A stretch of 64,000 nucleotides of DNA from positions 62,001-126,000 of the forward strand of contig NZ_SNYI01000002.1 in assembly GCF_004362865.1 (NCBI RefSeq). Reading direction: 5' to 3'. Made by a program: the position numbers and the translations under genes. The number at the start of each line of letters is the position of its first letter. Position 1 is the first letter of the stretch. This stretch comes from Zeaxanthinibacter enoshimensis. Lineage in GTDB: Bacteria; Bacteroidota; Bacteroidia; Flavobacteriales; Flavobacteriaceae. Below the pieces are notes generated by a model. It saw only the letters and a list, made by a program, of their open reading frames with translations, did no database searches and was not told the origin of the DNA. Below, one piece after another: positions 10,139 through 18,397 of the stretch.

Positions 10139-11236
10139 ATGAAAAACCGCTTCCTTATCGTCTTGTTCTTCCAGTGTTTGCTGCTCTCTGCCCAGCAGCA
10201 GGAAGCTTCTCCCGCTTACACCCTCGGTACGGATGTGTTCTATGGCTCTATCCTGCTGCATAACACGGATATCAGCCACCTGATCAGGTCTCACCCTTCC
10301 GGGCTTATCCTGGCCTTTAACCGGGAAACCTATGGTGAGCAGGCCTGGCACAGCACCTTCAATTACCCGGATGTCGGGTATTCCTTTATTTACCAGGATA
10401 TGCGCAACTCCGTCCTGGGCGAGAACTACGGGCTGTATGCCCATTATAATTTCTACCTGCTGAACCGGGCCTTGCAGTTCCGGGTAGGACAGGGCATTGC
10501 GTACAATACCAACCCCTATGACCGGGAGGAGAATTTCAGGAATAACGCCTACGGCACGGCCTTCATGAGCTCAACATACCTTATGCTCAATTACCGGAAA
10601 ATGCGGCTGCTGGGTACCCTTGGAGTAAAGGCAGGATTATCCCTGGTTCATTATTCGAATGCCAATGTAAAAGCGCCCAATACTTCCACGAATACCATTG
10701 CCTTTAATGCAGGACTGGTCTATGACCTGGATGCTGAAGGGAAAAGGGAATATAAAATAACGGAACCCGGGGAGACAGACCGGGACATGGCATACAACCT
10801 GGCATTCAGTACAGGGATCAATGAAAGCGATGTGATCGGGTCCGGGCAGTTTCCTTTCTATATTTTTACCGTCTCTGCAGAGAAGCGCCTGGGACGTGTC
10901 AGTTCAGTACAACTAGGAACAGATATTTTCTTCTCCAACTTCCTTAAAAAACTGATTCGCTTTCAATCAACCTCCTTCCCGGAGCTGCAGGTAGATCCGG
11001 ACACTGATTATAAGAGGGTAGGTATCTTTGCAGGGCACGAACTCTATATCAACAGGATGAGTATTGTCACGCAGTTGGGGTATTATCTTTATTATCCTTT
11101 CGATTTTGAAGGCCGGGTGTATAACAGGGTAGGACTAAAGCGATATTTTGGTGATCGGTACTACGCTACCCTCAGTTTAAAATCACATGCCGCCAAAGCC
11201 GAAGCGGTAGAACTTGGATTCGGGATACGCATATGA
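10139..11236 (+). CDS. acyloxyacyl hydrolase / PagL-like lipid A deacylase
   Basis: The 365-residue protein begins with a signal peptide (KNRFLIVLFFQCLLLSAQ) and then has repeated amphipathic strands, as expected for an outer-membrane barrel. HYSNANVKAPNTSTN near residue 175 resembles the His-x-Ser catalytic segment of PagL, which removes the 3-O-acyl chain of lipid A. It is much longer than PagL, about 150-190 residues, which is common for the Bacteroidetes homologues. The start was set at 10139 because the upstream in-frame ATG adds residues ahead of the signal peptide. The next gene overlaps by 4 bases, so the two are coupled. Substrate and activity are inferred. Confidence 0.72.
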   Translation: MKNRFLIVLFFQCLLLSAQQQEASPAYTLGTDVFYGSILLHNTDISHLIRSHPSGLILAFNRETYGEQAWHSTFNYPDVGYSFIYQDMRNSVLGENYGLYAHYNFYLLNRALQFRVGQGIAYNTNPYDREENFRNNAYGTAFMSSTYLMLNYRKMRLLGTLGVKAGLSLVHYSNANVKAPNTSTNTIAFNAGLVYDLDAEGKREYKITEPGETDRDMAYNLAFSTGINESDVIGSGQFPFYIFTVSAEKRLGRVSSVQLGTDIFFSNFLKKLIRFQSTSFPELQVDPDTDYKRVGIFAGHELYINRMSIVTQLGYYLYYPFDFEGRVYNRVGLKRYFGDRYYATLSLKSHAAKAEAVELGFGIRI

Positions 11237-12018
11237 AAAGCCAGCATCACATAGTAAGATGGATTGCCGGGACAATTCCCGGTATTATCCTTTTATTTCT
11301 CCTCTCGGCATGTAACTCGGAGAATGCCCCGGATTGTATACAGGCAACGGGCGATATTCTTTCCGAAGAGCTGGATGTCAGTGCCTTTGACCAGGTCGAG
11401 GTGTATGAAAATATCCGGCTGGTGGTACGTTACGGGGAAATACAAAAGGTGGAGCTGCAGACCGGGGCCAGCCTTAGACAGGAGGTGACGGCCAGGGTCG
11501 TGAACGGGGTGTTACAGCTGAGAGATGGCAATGATTGCAACTATTTCAGGGCTTACGGGACCACTGTGTTCACCGTGACATCTCCCGATCTCAGGAGCAT
11601 AAGGAGCAGTACAGGATTCCCGGTAGAAAGCCAGGGCGTTCTTCCTTATGAATCCCTCTCCCTGCTGTCCGAAAGTTTTAATAACCCGGAAGCCGAAACC
11701 ACGGATGGCTCTTTTGACCTGGAGCTCGATGTAGGTGAACTTTCAATTGTATCCAACGGCTTAGCCTATTTTTCATTGCGCGGGGAGGCAGAGGTATTCA
11801 GGGTGACTATTGCTGCCGGGGATTCCCGGGTAGAAGCCCAGGAGCTCCTGGCCTCCCAGGTACAATTGAATCATCGCGGGAGCAATGACATCCTGGTGCA
11901 CCCGGTTAATATACTGTCGGGAACGCTGAGGGGTACAGGGAATGCCCTCATCTATAACCGGCCCGGTACTGTTGATGTAGAACAACTTTTTACCGGGAAA
12001 CTGGTCTATATGGACTAA
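11233..12018 (+). CDS. lipoprotein with GIN domain (DUF2807)
   Basis: The 261-residue product has an N-terminal hydrophobic stretch ending in the lipobox LLSAC (Cys near residue 27), so it is probably a lipoprotein. The remainder is rich in short beta strands with hydrophobic-Gly patterns and begins with VSAFDQVEVYENIRLVV, which matches the putative auto-transporter adhesin head GIN domain found in many Bacteroidetes. The function of this family is not settled. The ATG overlaps the stop of the PagL-like gene (ATGA), pointing to a shared envelope role. Confidence 0.75.
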   Translation: MKSQHHIVRWIAGTIPGIILLFLLSACNSENAPDCIQATGDILSEELDVSAFDQVEVYENIRLVVRYGEIQKVELQTGASLRQEVTARVVNGVLQLRDGNDCNYFRAYGTTVFTVTSPDLRSIRSSTGFPVESQGVLPYESLSLLSESFNNPEAETTDGSFDLELDVGELSIVSNGLAYFSLRGEAEVFRVTIAAGDSRVEAQELLASQVQLNHRGSNDILVHPVNILSGTLRGTGNALIYNRPGTVDVEQLFTGKLVYMD

Positions 12019-12065
12019 TCGCCCGGAGCGTATGGTCAATGGTGTAACAGCTTATTTAGAAACTG

Positions 12066-13067
12066 ATGGAGAAAGTTCAACTATTTGAAGCCCTGGCCAG
12101 GGATGGGAAACTCCCCGGGATGGCTGTCAAGGTTTTGCAGGATGGAGCTACTATGCTGGAAGCCGGGTTCGGCCTGGCAGATATAGATTCCGCCACCCCG
12201 GTAAATCCCGCCCGGACCGTTTTCAGGGTGGCCAGTATTTCCAAACCTATTGCGGCAACTGCCCTGCTGAAACTGGTCGGTGAAGGGAAGATTGGATTGG
12301 ATGATTCCCTTTATAAATACCTCCCTGCTTACCCGCCCAAACAGTTTGACTTTACCATTCGCCAACTGGCTTCCCATACTGCCGGTATACGAACTTATAA
12401 GGGAAAGGAATACGCCCTGGATAAACCCTACAGTATAGCCGAAGGATTACAGGTATTCCAGGACGACCCCCTGGAATTTGAACCCGGGAAAGGATACCTG
12501 TATAACAGCTTTGACTGGGTCCTGCTCTCCAGGGTGATGGAGGTGGTGAGCGGAATTCCTTTCCGGGATTATGTGTCCCGGGAGGTGTTGGAGCCGCTGG
12601 GGATGGTACATACCTGTCCCGAGATTCCGGGACATTTGCCGGAGCATACCGCGACCTTCTACACCCGCAATTTCAGTGGTTTCAGGAAGGCAGTTCCCGT
12701 GGATAACCGTTATAAACTTGCCGGCGGGGGATACCTGAGTACAGTGGGCGATATTGCCCGGCTGGGCGAGGCATACCGTACAGGGCAACTGGAATACTCC
12801 GGGTTGCAAACGGAATTTCTCACTTCAGATACTATAGACGGCAAACCTACCTATTACGGGCTGGGTTGGGAGGTCAGCCGGGATAGTGAAGGCAGGGACT
12901 TCTATGGGCATACCGGTAACAGCGTAGGGGCCTATAGTCTTTTCCGCGTCTATCCTGAAGAAAGGGTGGTGGTGGTGATCCTGGTCAATTGTACCAATCC
13001 CGGGGTGGAAAATCACCTGGAGTCGGGGATCAACGCGATTTTCAGGGAAATATCACCCCTGGCCTAG
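12066..13067 (+). CDS. serine hydrolase, beta-lactamase class C family
   Basis: This 333-residue protein has the three active-site motifs of the class C beta-lactamase / D-alanyl carboxypeptidase fold: S57-I-S-K60, Y146-N-S148 and H282-T-G284 (replacing KTG, as in many esterases and peptidases of the family). I see no signal peptide, so it is probably cytoplasmic. The substrate is unknown; homologues include esterases and D-amino acid peptidases, so a beta-lactam resistance role should not be assumed. It starts 48 bases after the lipoprotein gene and could share its transcript. Confidence 0.82.
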   Translation: MEKVQLFEALARDGKLPGMAVKVLQDGATMLEAGFGLADIDSATPVNPARTVFRVASISKPIAATALLKLVGEGKIGLDDSLYKYLPAYPPKQFDFTIRQLASHTAGIRTYKGKEYALDKPYSIAEGLQVFQDDPLEFEPGKGYLYNSFDWVLLSRVMEVVSGIPFRDYVSREVLEPLGMVHTCPEIPGHLPEHTATFYTRNFSGFRKAVPVDNRYKLAGGGYLSTVGDIARLGEAYRTGQLEYSGLQTEFLTSDTIDGKPTYYGLGWEVSRDSEGRDFYGHTGNSVGAYSLFRVYPEERVVVVILVNCTNPGVENHLESGINAIFREISPLA

Positions 13068-13105
13068 TCATAACTTTCGTATTTTTAATCAAATCCAAAT
13101 CGCGA

Positions 13106-13537
13106 ATGAAACCTATAATCGTCTCACAAACCCTTAATGCACCCCGGGAGAAAGTTTGGTCTGCCCTCACTAACCATGAAGAAATGGTACAATGGTACTT
13201 TGAACAGATCGTGGATTTTAAACCGGTCATTGGTTTTTCCACCGATTTTGATGTTACATCAGGGGGGCGGATCTTCCGCCACCAATGGGAGGTTACCGAA
13301 GTCGTTCCCGGCGAACGTATCACCTATACCTGGAACTACCCGGACTACCCCGGGGAAGGATTGGTCACTTTTGAACTGGAAGAAGATGGGGATGGCACCC
13401 TTGTCCGGGTACTGAACTGGGGAATTGAGACCTTTCCACAGGAGATCCCCGAATTCTCCAGTGCCAGCTGCAAAGCCGGCTGGGAATATTTTATACAAGG
13501 CAGGCTGAAAGAATACATCGAGCAAGAAACTTCCTAA
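13106..13537 (+). CDS. SRPBCC (AHSA1-like) domain protein
   Basis: The 143-residue product is a single START/Bet v1-like domain: QTLNAPREKVWSALTNHEEMVQWYF near the N-terminus and GWEYFIQGRLKEYIE at the C-terminal helix are characteristic. The family binds hydrophobic ligands or assists Hsp90-like proteins; no specific function can be given. The start at 13106 (MKPIIVSQTL) fits the domain, whereas the longer frame overlaps the preceding gene. Its stop lies two bases before the next ATG. Confidence 0.8.
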   Translation: MKPIIVSQTLNAPREKVWSALTNHEEMVQWYFEQIVDFKPVIGFSTDFDVTSGGRIFRHQWEVTEVVPGERITYTWNYPDYPGEGLVTFELEEDGDGTLVRVLNWGIETFPQEIPEFSSASCKAGWEYFIQGRLKEYIEQETS

Positions 13538-13539
13538 AC

Positions 13540-14199
13540 ATGAGGCTCACAGAAGTACACCTGCAAAGTAACGACCTGGATGCCACCCTGGATTTCTACA
13601 GGGGACAATTAGGCCTGGCTGTGGTGGAATCTAAAGACCACATGGTAATCCGGGCAGGGGAGACCCTTCTCAGGTTTGAAGAGACCCGGGATCCCGACCC
13701 TGTCTATCACTTTGCTTTCGAGATCCCTCATAACCAGGTAGAAGAGGCATTTGAGTGGATAGGGGACAGGGCAGAAATTATCCCGGTTCAACCCGGGGCT
13801 CCTTTCGCGGAATTCACTTCCTGGGATGCACGTTCTTTCTATTTCTACGATAATAATGGAAATATCCTGGAATGTATTGGCAGGTTTGAACAGCCCACCC
13901 GGTCAGATCATGCCTTTAATCCAGACAGTTTATTATACCTGAGCGAAATGGGGATGGTGACAGCTGATGTAGCAAAATTATACGCGGAGATCCATAAGGC
14001 CTCCGGTATTCCATTGTTCCACAAGCAACCACCGCTCGAGAATTTCTGTGCGGCCGGGGAAGAGTCCGGGCTGCTGATCGTGGTGCAGAACGGCAAGAAC
14101 TGGTACCCCACCGGGGTGCCGGCACGATCGTTCAAAAGCCGGATCTGTTGTACGTATGAGGGCAAGGAATATGTTTTCAGTACGGAGTCCAACGCCTGA
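13540..14199 (+). CDS. VOC (glyoxalase/dioxygenase) superfamily protein
   Basis: The N-terminal 115 residues form a vicinal oxygen chelate module: EVHLQSNDLDATLDFYRGQLGL at the start and SFYFYDNNGNILECIGR near residue 105 with the Glu ligand. A further 100 residues follow that I cannot assign. The family includes glyoxalases, dioxygenases and resistance proteins, and the substrate is not predictable. It is tightly linked to the SRPBCC gene (2-base gap). Its stop codon and that of the convergent gldA are one base apart, leaving no room for a separate terminator. Confidence 0.78.
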   Translation: MRLTEVHLQSNDLDATLDFYRGQLGLAVVESKDHMVIRAGETLLRFEETRDPDPVYHFAFEIPHNQVEEAFEWIGDRAEIIPVQPGAPFAEFTSWDARSFYFYDNNGNILECIGRFEQPTRSDHAFNPDSLLYLSEMGMVTADVAKLYAEIHKASGIPLFHKQPPLENFCAAGEESGLLIVVQNGKNWYPTGVPARSFKSRICCTYEGKEYVFSTESNA

Positions 14200-14200
14200 T

Positions 14201-15097
14201 TCAGGCCTGTGTCAATTCGCTGAAGAGACTTTCCAGGTTCTTGTTCTTCCTGCTCAGCTGCAGGGTTTTTAAGCGGTTGTCATGGGCGAAATCGAAAACC
14301 GCCGGGCGCATATCCTGCTGGGTGCTGAAGACGATCTCGTAGACAAACCCACCGGTATTTCTCACTTCCCTGGCATGGGGTAATTTTTGCAGCAGCACTT
14401 CTTCTACCCGGTAATCAAATTCCACTTCAATGATCTGCTCATCTTTATCCCGCAGGTCTGCAAGCTTTTTATCCGCTACCAGTCGGCCTTTGTTCAGTAC
14501 CAGTACCCGGTCACAAACCGCTTCTACCTCTTTCATGATGTGCGTAGATAATAGTATCGTTTTCTCCTTACCGATCTCCCTGATCAGTTTTCGTATTTCC
14601 TGTAGTTGATTGGGGTCAAGGCCGGTTGTCGGCTCATCCAGCAGCAGGACCTCCGGATCGTGTAGCAAGGCAGCTGCGAGTCCCACCCTTTGTTTATATC
14701 CCTTAGAGAGTTGCCCGATCTTCTTATGGGCTTCGGGCTGCAGCCCGGTCTGCTCAATAACAAGTTGTATCCTGTCCCTGGAAGCACCGTAGACTTCGGC
14801 ATTGAACTGCAGGTATTCGCGCACGTACATCTCCGGGTACAATGGGTTGTTTTCTGGCAGGTATCCGATAGATCTCTGGACCGCTCTCTGCTCCTTTTGC
14901 ACATCGTGCTGGTTCACCGTCGCGCTGCCGCTGTCGGCCGGGAGATAGGTGGTCAGTATCTTCATCAGGGTCGATTTACCTGCACCGTTAGGGCCGAGGA
15001 AGCCAACGATCTCTCCTTTTGCAATTTCAAAACTCACGTTGTGAAGGGCTTTCTGTGAGCCGTAAGATTTCTCGAGCTGCTGTACCGATAATGACAT
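14201..15097 (-). CDS. gldA: gliding motility ABC transporter ATP-binding protein
   Basis: The 298-residue ATPase has Walker A GPNGAGKST at 35-43, the signature LSKGYKQRVGLA near 130, and Walker B VLLLDEPTTGLD near 155, followed by a GldA-type C-terminal region of about 80 residues. In Flavobacterium, GldA with GldF and GldG forms an ABC transporter linked to gliding; gldF and gldG are not in this window. Without them, a generic ABC ATPase cannot be excluded, but length and overall sequence fit GldA well. It is divergent from the aromatic amino acid operon. Confidence 0.82.
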   Translation of the reverse strand: MSLSVQQLEKSYGSQKALHNVSFEIAKGEIVGFLGPNGAGKSTLMKILTTYLPADSGSATVNQHDVQKEQRAVQRSIGYLPENNPLYPEMYVREYLQFNAEVYGASRDRIQLVIEQTGLQPEAHKKIGQLSKGYKQRVGLAAALLHDPEVLLLDEPTTGLDPNQLQEIRKLIREIGKEKTILLSTHIMKEVEAVCDRVLVLNKGRLVADKKLADLRDKDEQIIEVEFDYRVEEVLLQKLPHAREVRNTGGFVYEIVFSTQQDMRPAVFDFAHDNRLKTLQLSRKNKNLESLFSELTQA

Positions 15098-15113
15098 ATA
15101 TACCTGTTTTGAA

Positions 15114-15121
15114 CAAAAATA
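15114..15121 (-). promoter_or_regulatory. putative -7 promoter element of gldA
   Basis: Read on the minus strand this is TATTTTTG, a perfect match to the TAnnTTTG element, ending 17 bases before the gldA start codon. I do not see a clear TTTG partner further upstream. Confidence 0.45.
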
Positions 15122-15281
15122 AACAAAAGCGGGCAGCGGTTAGCCGGTTTTTATACCTACCGCTGTATTCCATTATTCTCAATACCCCTGTATTTTTATA
15201 ATAGATATTTCAAAAAATGTCAGGATGAAACCGGAATTCAAAAAAAAACATAGCAAAAGATGGTCATGTAAATTTAATAAG

Positions 15282-15289
15282 TACCTTAG
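15282..15289 (+). promoter_or_regulatory. possible -7 promoter element of the aromatic operon leader
   Basis: TACCTTAG differs from TAnnTTTG at one position and lies 18 bases before the leader peptide ATG. The rest of 15122-15307, between gldA and the leader, is AT-rich with several A runs and no other feature that I can name. Confidence 0.3.
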
Positions 15290-15307
15290 TCAGAGATTAC
15301 AACGACT

Positions 15308-15379
15308 ATGACACGCACGTATTTCTGGAACCGTTTCTATTTTTACTTCTTTTACCAAAGAGGTGCGGGACTGTTCTAG
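15308..15379 (+). CDS. aromatic-rich leader peptide of the pheA operon
   Basis: This short frame encodes 23 residues, of which 11 are aromatic (six Phe, four Tyr, one Trp); residues 5-16 read YFWNRFYFYFFY. It begins with ATG and ends with TAG directly before a terminator that precedes the prephenate dehydratase gene. The pattern is that of the enterobacterial pheL and trpL leader peptides, where ribosome stalling at scarce charged tRNA blocks terminator formation. The peptide itself probably has no function once made. It is too short to show in ordinary gene finding. The call rests on composition, position and the matching RNA structures; nothing was measured. Confidence 0.85.
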   Translation: MTRTYFWNRFYFYFFYQRGAGLF

Positions 15380-15434
15380 TATATGGTAATACACTATATG
15401 ATAAAGTCCCGATAAAAATCGGGACTTTTTTTTT
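15366..15434 (+). terminator. transcription attenuator of the aromatic operon
   Basis: The terminator has a perfect 10-bp stem, AAGTCCCGAT (15404-15413) with ATCGGGACTT (15418-15427), a 4-base loop and a run of nine T (15426-15434). Its 5' arm can pair instead with CGGGACT (15366-15372), giving a 7-bp antiterminator with AGTCCCG (15405-15411). The upstream strand of that antiterminator lies in the last codons of the leader peptide. A ribosome that reaches the TAG at 15377 would cover it and let the terminator form; one stalled in the aromatic codons would leave it free. GTGCG (15363-15367) could also pair with CGCAC (15314-15318) as a weak protecting hairpin. Confidence 0.85.
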
Positions 15435-15490
15435 ACCGTCACCGGAAATTAGCAACGTGCTGAAAGGACACAACAGATTACAAGTAATAA

Positions 15491-16318
15491 GTGGGAAAAC
15501 GAATTGCAATACAAGGAATTAAAGGGTCTAACCACCACCAGGTGGCTAGCCAGTATTTTGATCAAGGCATAGAACTGGTTGAGTGCATGTCTTTTGATTC
15601 GCTAGTGGGTCATCTCCTGGATGGTACTGCGGACCAGGGGGTAATGGCCATAGAGAATTCGATTGCCGGCTCTATCCTGCCTAACTATAACCTTGTTTAC
15701 AGGCACCAGCTGCATATCATAGGGGAGCACTACCTGAATATCCATCATCACCTGATGGGTCTTAATGGCCAAAGCCTGGAGGAGATCGCCGAAGTACATT
15801 CGCACCCTATGGCACTCTTACAGTGTATGGACTTCCTGGGAGGGCATCCGCATCTGAAACTGGTAGAAGATGTGGATACGGCCGAAACGGCCCGTCGCAT
15901 CCAGCAGGGACAGCTGAAAGGGATCGCCGCAATAGCCCCCAGGATGGCAGCAGAATTGTATGGGCTATCGATTATTGAAGACGAGATACAGACCATCAAG
16001 AATAACGCTACGCGCTTTATCATCGTCAAAACAAGGAACAAGGAATGGCCTAAGGAAGAGATCAACAAGGCTTCCCTGAGGTTCATTACAGATCATAAAA
16101 GAGGAAGTCTTGCAACGGTGCTGAACGTTATGAGCGATTGCAACCTGAACCTGACCAAGATCCAATCCCTCCCGGTTATTGAATCCCCGTGGAAATACGC
16201 CTTTTTCGTGGATGTAACCTTTGAAGAGTACAGGAATTTTGAAAAGGCCAAGGCCTTATTGGGAATCATGTCCGAGGATTTCAGGGTACTTGGAGAATAT
16301 AAAAATGCAAAACCATGA
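15491..16318 (+). CDS. pheA: prephenate dehydratase
   Basis: The 275-residue enzyme converts prephenate to phenylpyruvate in phenylalanine synthesis. The N-terminal catalytic domain has GIKGSNHHQVA near residue 10 and the catalytic TRF at 174-176; a C-terminal ACT domain (about 190-270) carries ITDHKRGSLATVLNV and should bind phenylalanine for feedback inhibition. No chorismate mutase domain is attached. The start is GTG at 15491, directly after an in-frame TAA, so no longer start is possible. It is the first structural gene after the attenuator. Confidence 0.92.
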   Translation: MGKRIAIQGIKGSNHHQVASQYFDQGIELVECMSFDSLVGHLLDGTADQGVMAIENSIAGSILPNYNLVYRHQLHIIGEHYLNIHHHLMGLNGQSLEEIAEVHSHPMALLQCMDFLGGHPHLKLVEDVDTAETARRIQQGQLKGIAAIAPRMAAELYGLSIIEDEIQTIKNNATRFIIVKTRNKEWPKEEINKASLRFITDHKRGSLATVLNVMSDCNLNLTKIQSLPVIESPWKYAFFVDVTFEEYRNFEKAKALLGIMSEDFRVLGEYKNAKP

Positions 16319-17460
16319 TTAGTACTGCAGATCGTTTACATACCGTAGAGGAATACTACTTCTCCAGGAAACTGCGGGAGGTCAGGGAATTGATCAGTGA
16401 AGGTAAACCTATCATCAATATGGGGATCGGCAGCCCGGATCTTGCTCCCTCGCCGGAAGTGTTGCAAACCCTTACCACGGCCATGACAGAACCCGGTGCC
16501 CACCAGTACCAGAGTTACCAGGGGCTCCCGGAACTGAGGGAGGCAGTAGCGCGATTCTATACCGAGAAATTTGGGGTCGATATGGATCCTGCCAAAGAGA
16601 TCCTGCCCCTTATGGGGTCTAAGGAAGGGATCATGCACATCAGTCTCGCTTTCCTGAATGCAGGAGACGAGGTTTTGATCCCTAACCCGGGTTACCCGAC
16701 ATACAGTTCTGTCACCAGGTTGGTAGGGGCGGTGGCCCGGACCTACGAGTTGTCCGAGTCACGGGGATGGTTCCCGGACTTAGAGGCCCTGGAAAAGCAG
16801 GACCTGCAAAAGGTAAAACTGATGTGGGTGAGCTATCCCCATATGCCTACCGGGGCCATGGCGAGCAGGGAGCAATTTGAAGCCCTGGTCGAATTTGCCA
16901 AAAGGAACCGCATCTTGCTGGTCAATGATAATCCTTACAGTTTTGTGCTGGGGAAAGATCCGCTGAGCCTTTTGTCTGTAAAAGGGGCTAAAGAAATCTC
17001 CCTGGAACTGAATTCCCTGAGTAAAACCTTTAATATGGCCGGGTGGAGAGTAGGAATGGTCCTGGGGAACGATAAGCATATCAATGCAATTCTCAAGGTG
17101 AAAAGCAATATGGATTCAGGGATGTTCTACGGGATACAGAAAGGAGCAATTGCTGCACTGAACAGTGGAAAAATTTGGTTTGAACAGCTGGATGCCATTT
17201 ACCAGAAGCGCAGGCAGCTGCTATGCCAGCTGGCGGATAAATTAGGGTGTACGTATGACCCTGAAGCCGTGGGCATGTTCATCTGGGCGCGATTGCCCGA
17301 AGGGGCAGGTAATTCAGAAGCATTCATAGACAAGATACTTCTGGAAAAGCACCTGTTCATCGCACCGGGAACCATTTTCGGAAGTTGCGGGGAGGGCTAT
17401 ATCCGTTTCTCACTGTGCGTCCCAGAAGAAAAGATCAGAGAAGCAATAAAAAGAATATAG
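16315..17460 (+). CDS. class I/II aminotransferase, probably aromatic
   Basis: This 381-residue PLP enzyme has the Schiff-base lysine K237 in SLSKTFNMAGWR, the family segment PNPGYPTY near residue 123 and a C-terminal IRFSLCVP with the substrate carboxylate-binding Arg. Its place between prephenate dehydratase and prephenate dehydrogenase suggests that it transaminates phenylpyruvate and hydroxyphenylpyruvate. The fold alone does not fix specificity; aspartate, alanine or diaminopimelate-related activity is possible. The ATG overlaps the pheA stop (ATGA). Confidence 0.85.
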   Translation: MISTADRLHTVEEYYFSRKLREVRELISEGKPIINMGIGSPDLAPSPEVLQTLTTAMTEPGAHQYQSYQGLPELREAVARFYTEKFGVDMDPAKEILPLMGSKEGIMHISLAFLNAGDEVLIPNPGYPTYSSVTRLVGAVARTYELSESRGWFPDLEALEKQDLQKVKLMWVSYPHMPTGAMASREQFEALVEFAKRNRILLVNDNPYSFVLGKDPLSLLSVKGAKEISLELNSLSKTFNMAGWRVGMVLGNDKHINAILKVKSNMDSGMFYGIQKGAIAALNSGKIWFEQLDAIYQKRRQLLCQLADKLGCTYDPEAVGMFIWARLPEGAGNSEAFIDKILLEKHLFIAPGTIFGSCGEGYIRFSLCVPEEKIREAIKRI

Positions 17461-17473
17461 AGAAAGAGAAAAC

Positions 17474-18337
17474 ATGAATGTATTCATCATAGGAATTGGA
17501 CTGATCGGGGGGTCTTACGCCCGGGATATCAGGCAGATAAGGCCTGGCTGTCGTATCTTTGGGATCGATGCTGATCCTGAACACCTGCAGCAGGCATTGT
17601 CCATGGACCTGATAGACGAAGCTGCCACCTACGGGGACCTGGTGAAGGCAGACCTGGTATTGGTCAGTATACCGGTAGATGCCCTGGTCCGCGAGTTACC
17701 GGTTATCCTGGATTCCATAGGGGAACAGACCCTGGTACTGGATGCAGGTTCTACCAAGAACCTGGTCTGCAAGGCGGTGGAAGATCATGACAACAGGAGG
17801 AACTTCCTGGCCTGTCATCCAATTGCCGGTACAGAGTTCAGCGGGCCCTCCGCAGCCATCTCCGGTCTGTACCAGGGGAAGACCAATATCATCTGCGAAG
17901 TTGAGAAAACGGCCTTCAAATTACAGGAGAGAGCACTGGACCTGTTCAGGGACCTGGGAATGAGAATACGGTACATGAACCCCGATGCCCATGATAAGCA
18001 TATTGCTTATGTTTCCCACCTCTCCCATATCAGTTCATTTATGCTTGGGAAGACGGTAATCGAAAAGGAGAAGAACGAACGGGACATCTTTGATATGGCA
18101 GGCAGTGGATTTGAAAGTACAGTGCGGCTGGCGAAGAGTTCCCCGGCCATGTGGACGCCAATATTCCGGCAGAACAAGGAATACGTCCTGGAAATACTGA
18201 ATGAATATATAGCCAACCTGGAAGGGTTCAAGGCCCAGATGCTGGCCGACGATTTTGATGGCATTTACCGGGAGATGGACAATACGAATAAGATCAGGGA
18301 GATCCTGGACGGGATACCCCTGAACAAAGTGAAATAA
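17474..18337 (+). CDS. tyrA: prephenate dehydrogenase
   Basis: The 287-residue protein converts prephenate to 4-hydroxyphenylpyruvate for tyrosine synthesis, using NAD(P)+. It has the Rossmann motif GIGLIGGSYA at residues 7-16, the active-site region CHPIAGTEFSGP near 115 and the helical segment HDKHIAYVSHLSH near 177. No ACT or chorismate mutase domain is attached. It starts 13 bases after the aminotransferase gene, in the same operon. Confidence 0.92.
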   Translation: MNVFIIGIGLIGGSYARDIRQIRPGCRIFGIDADPEHLQQALSMDLIDEAATYGDLVKADLVLVSIPVDALVRELPVILDSIGEQTLVLDAGSTKNLVCKAVEDHDNRRNFLACHPIAGTEFSGPSAAISGLYQGKTNIICEVEKTAFKLQERALDLFRDLGMRIRYMNPDAHDKHIAYVSHLSHISSFMLGKTVIEKEKNERDIFDMAGSGFESTVRLAKSSPAMWTPIFRQNKEYVLEILNEYIANLEGFKAQMLADDFDGIYREMDNTNKIREILDGIPLNKVK

Positions 18338-18397
18338 TGGAATTTGCTCCGGGAGGAGATCAACATATAACGGAATTACAATTTAAAATCAGATGTA

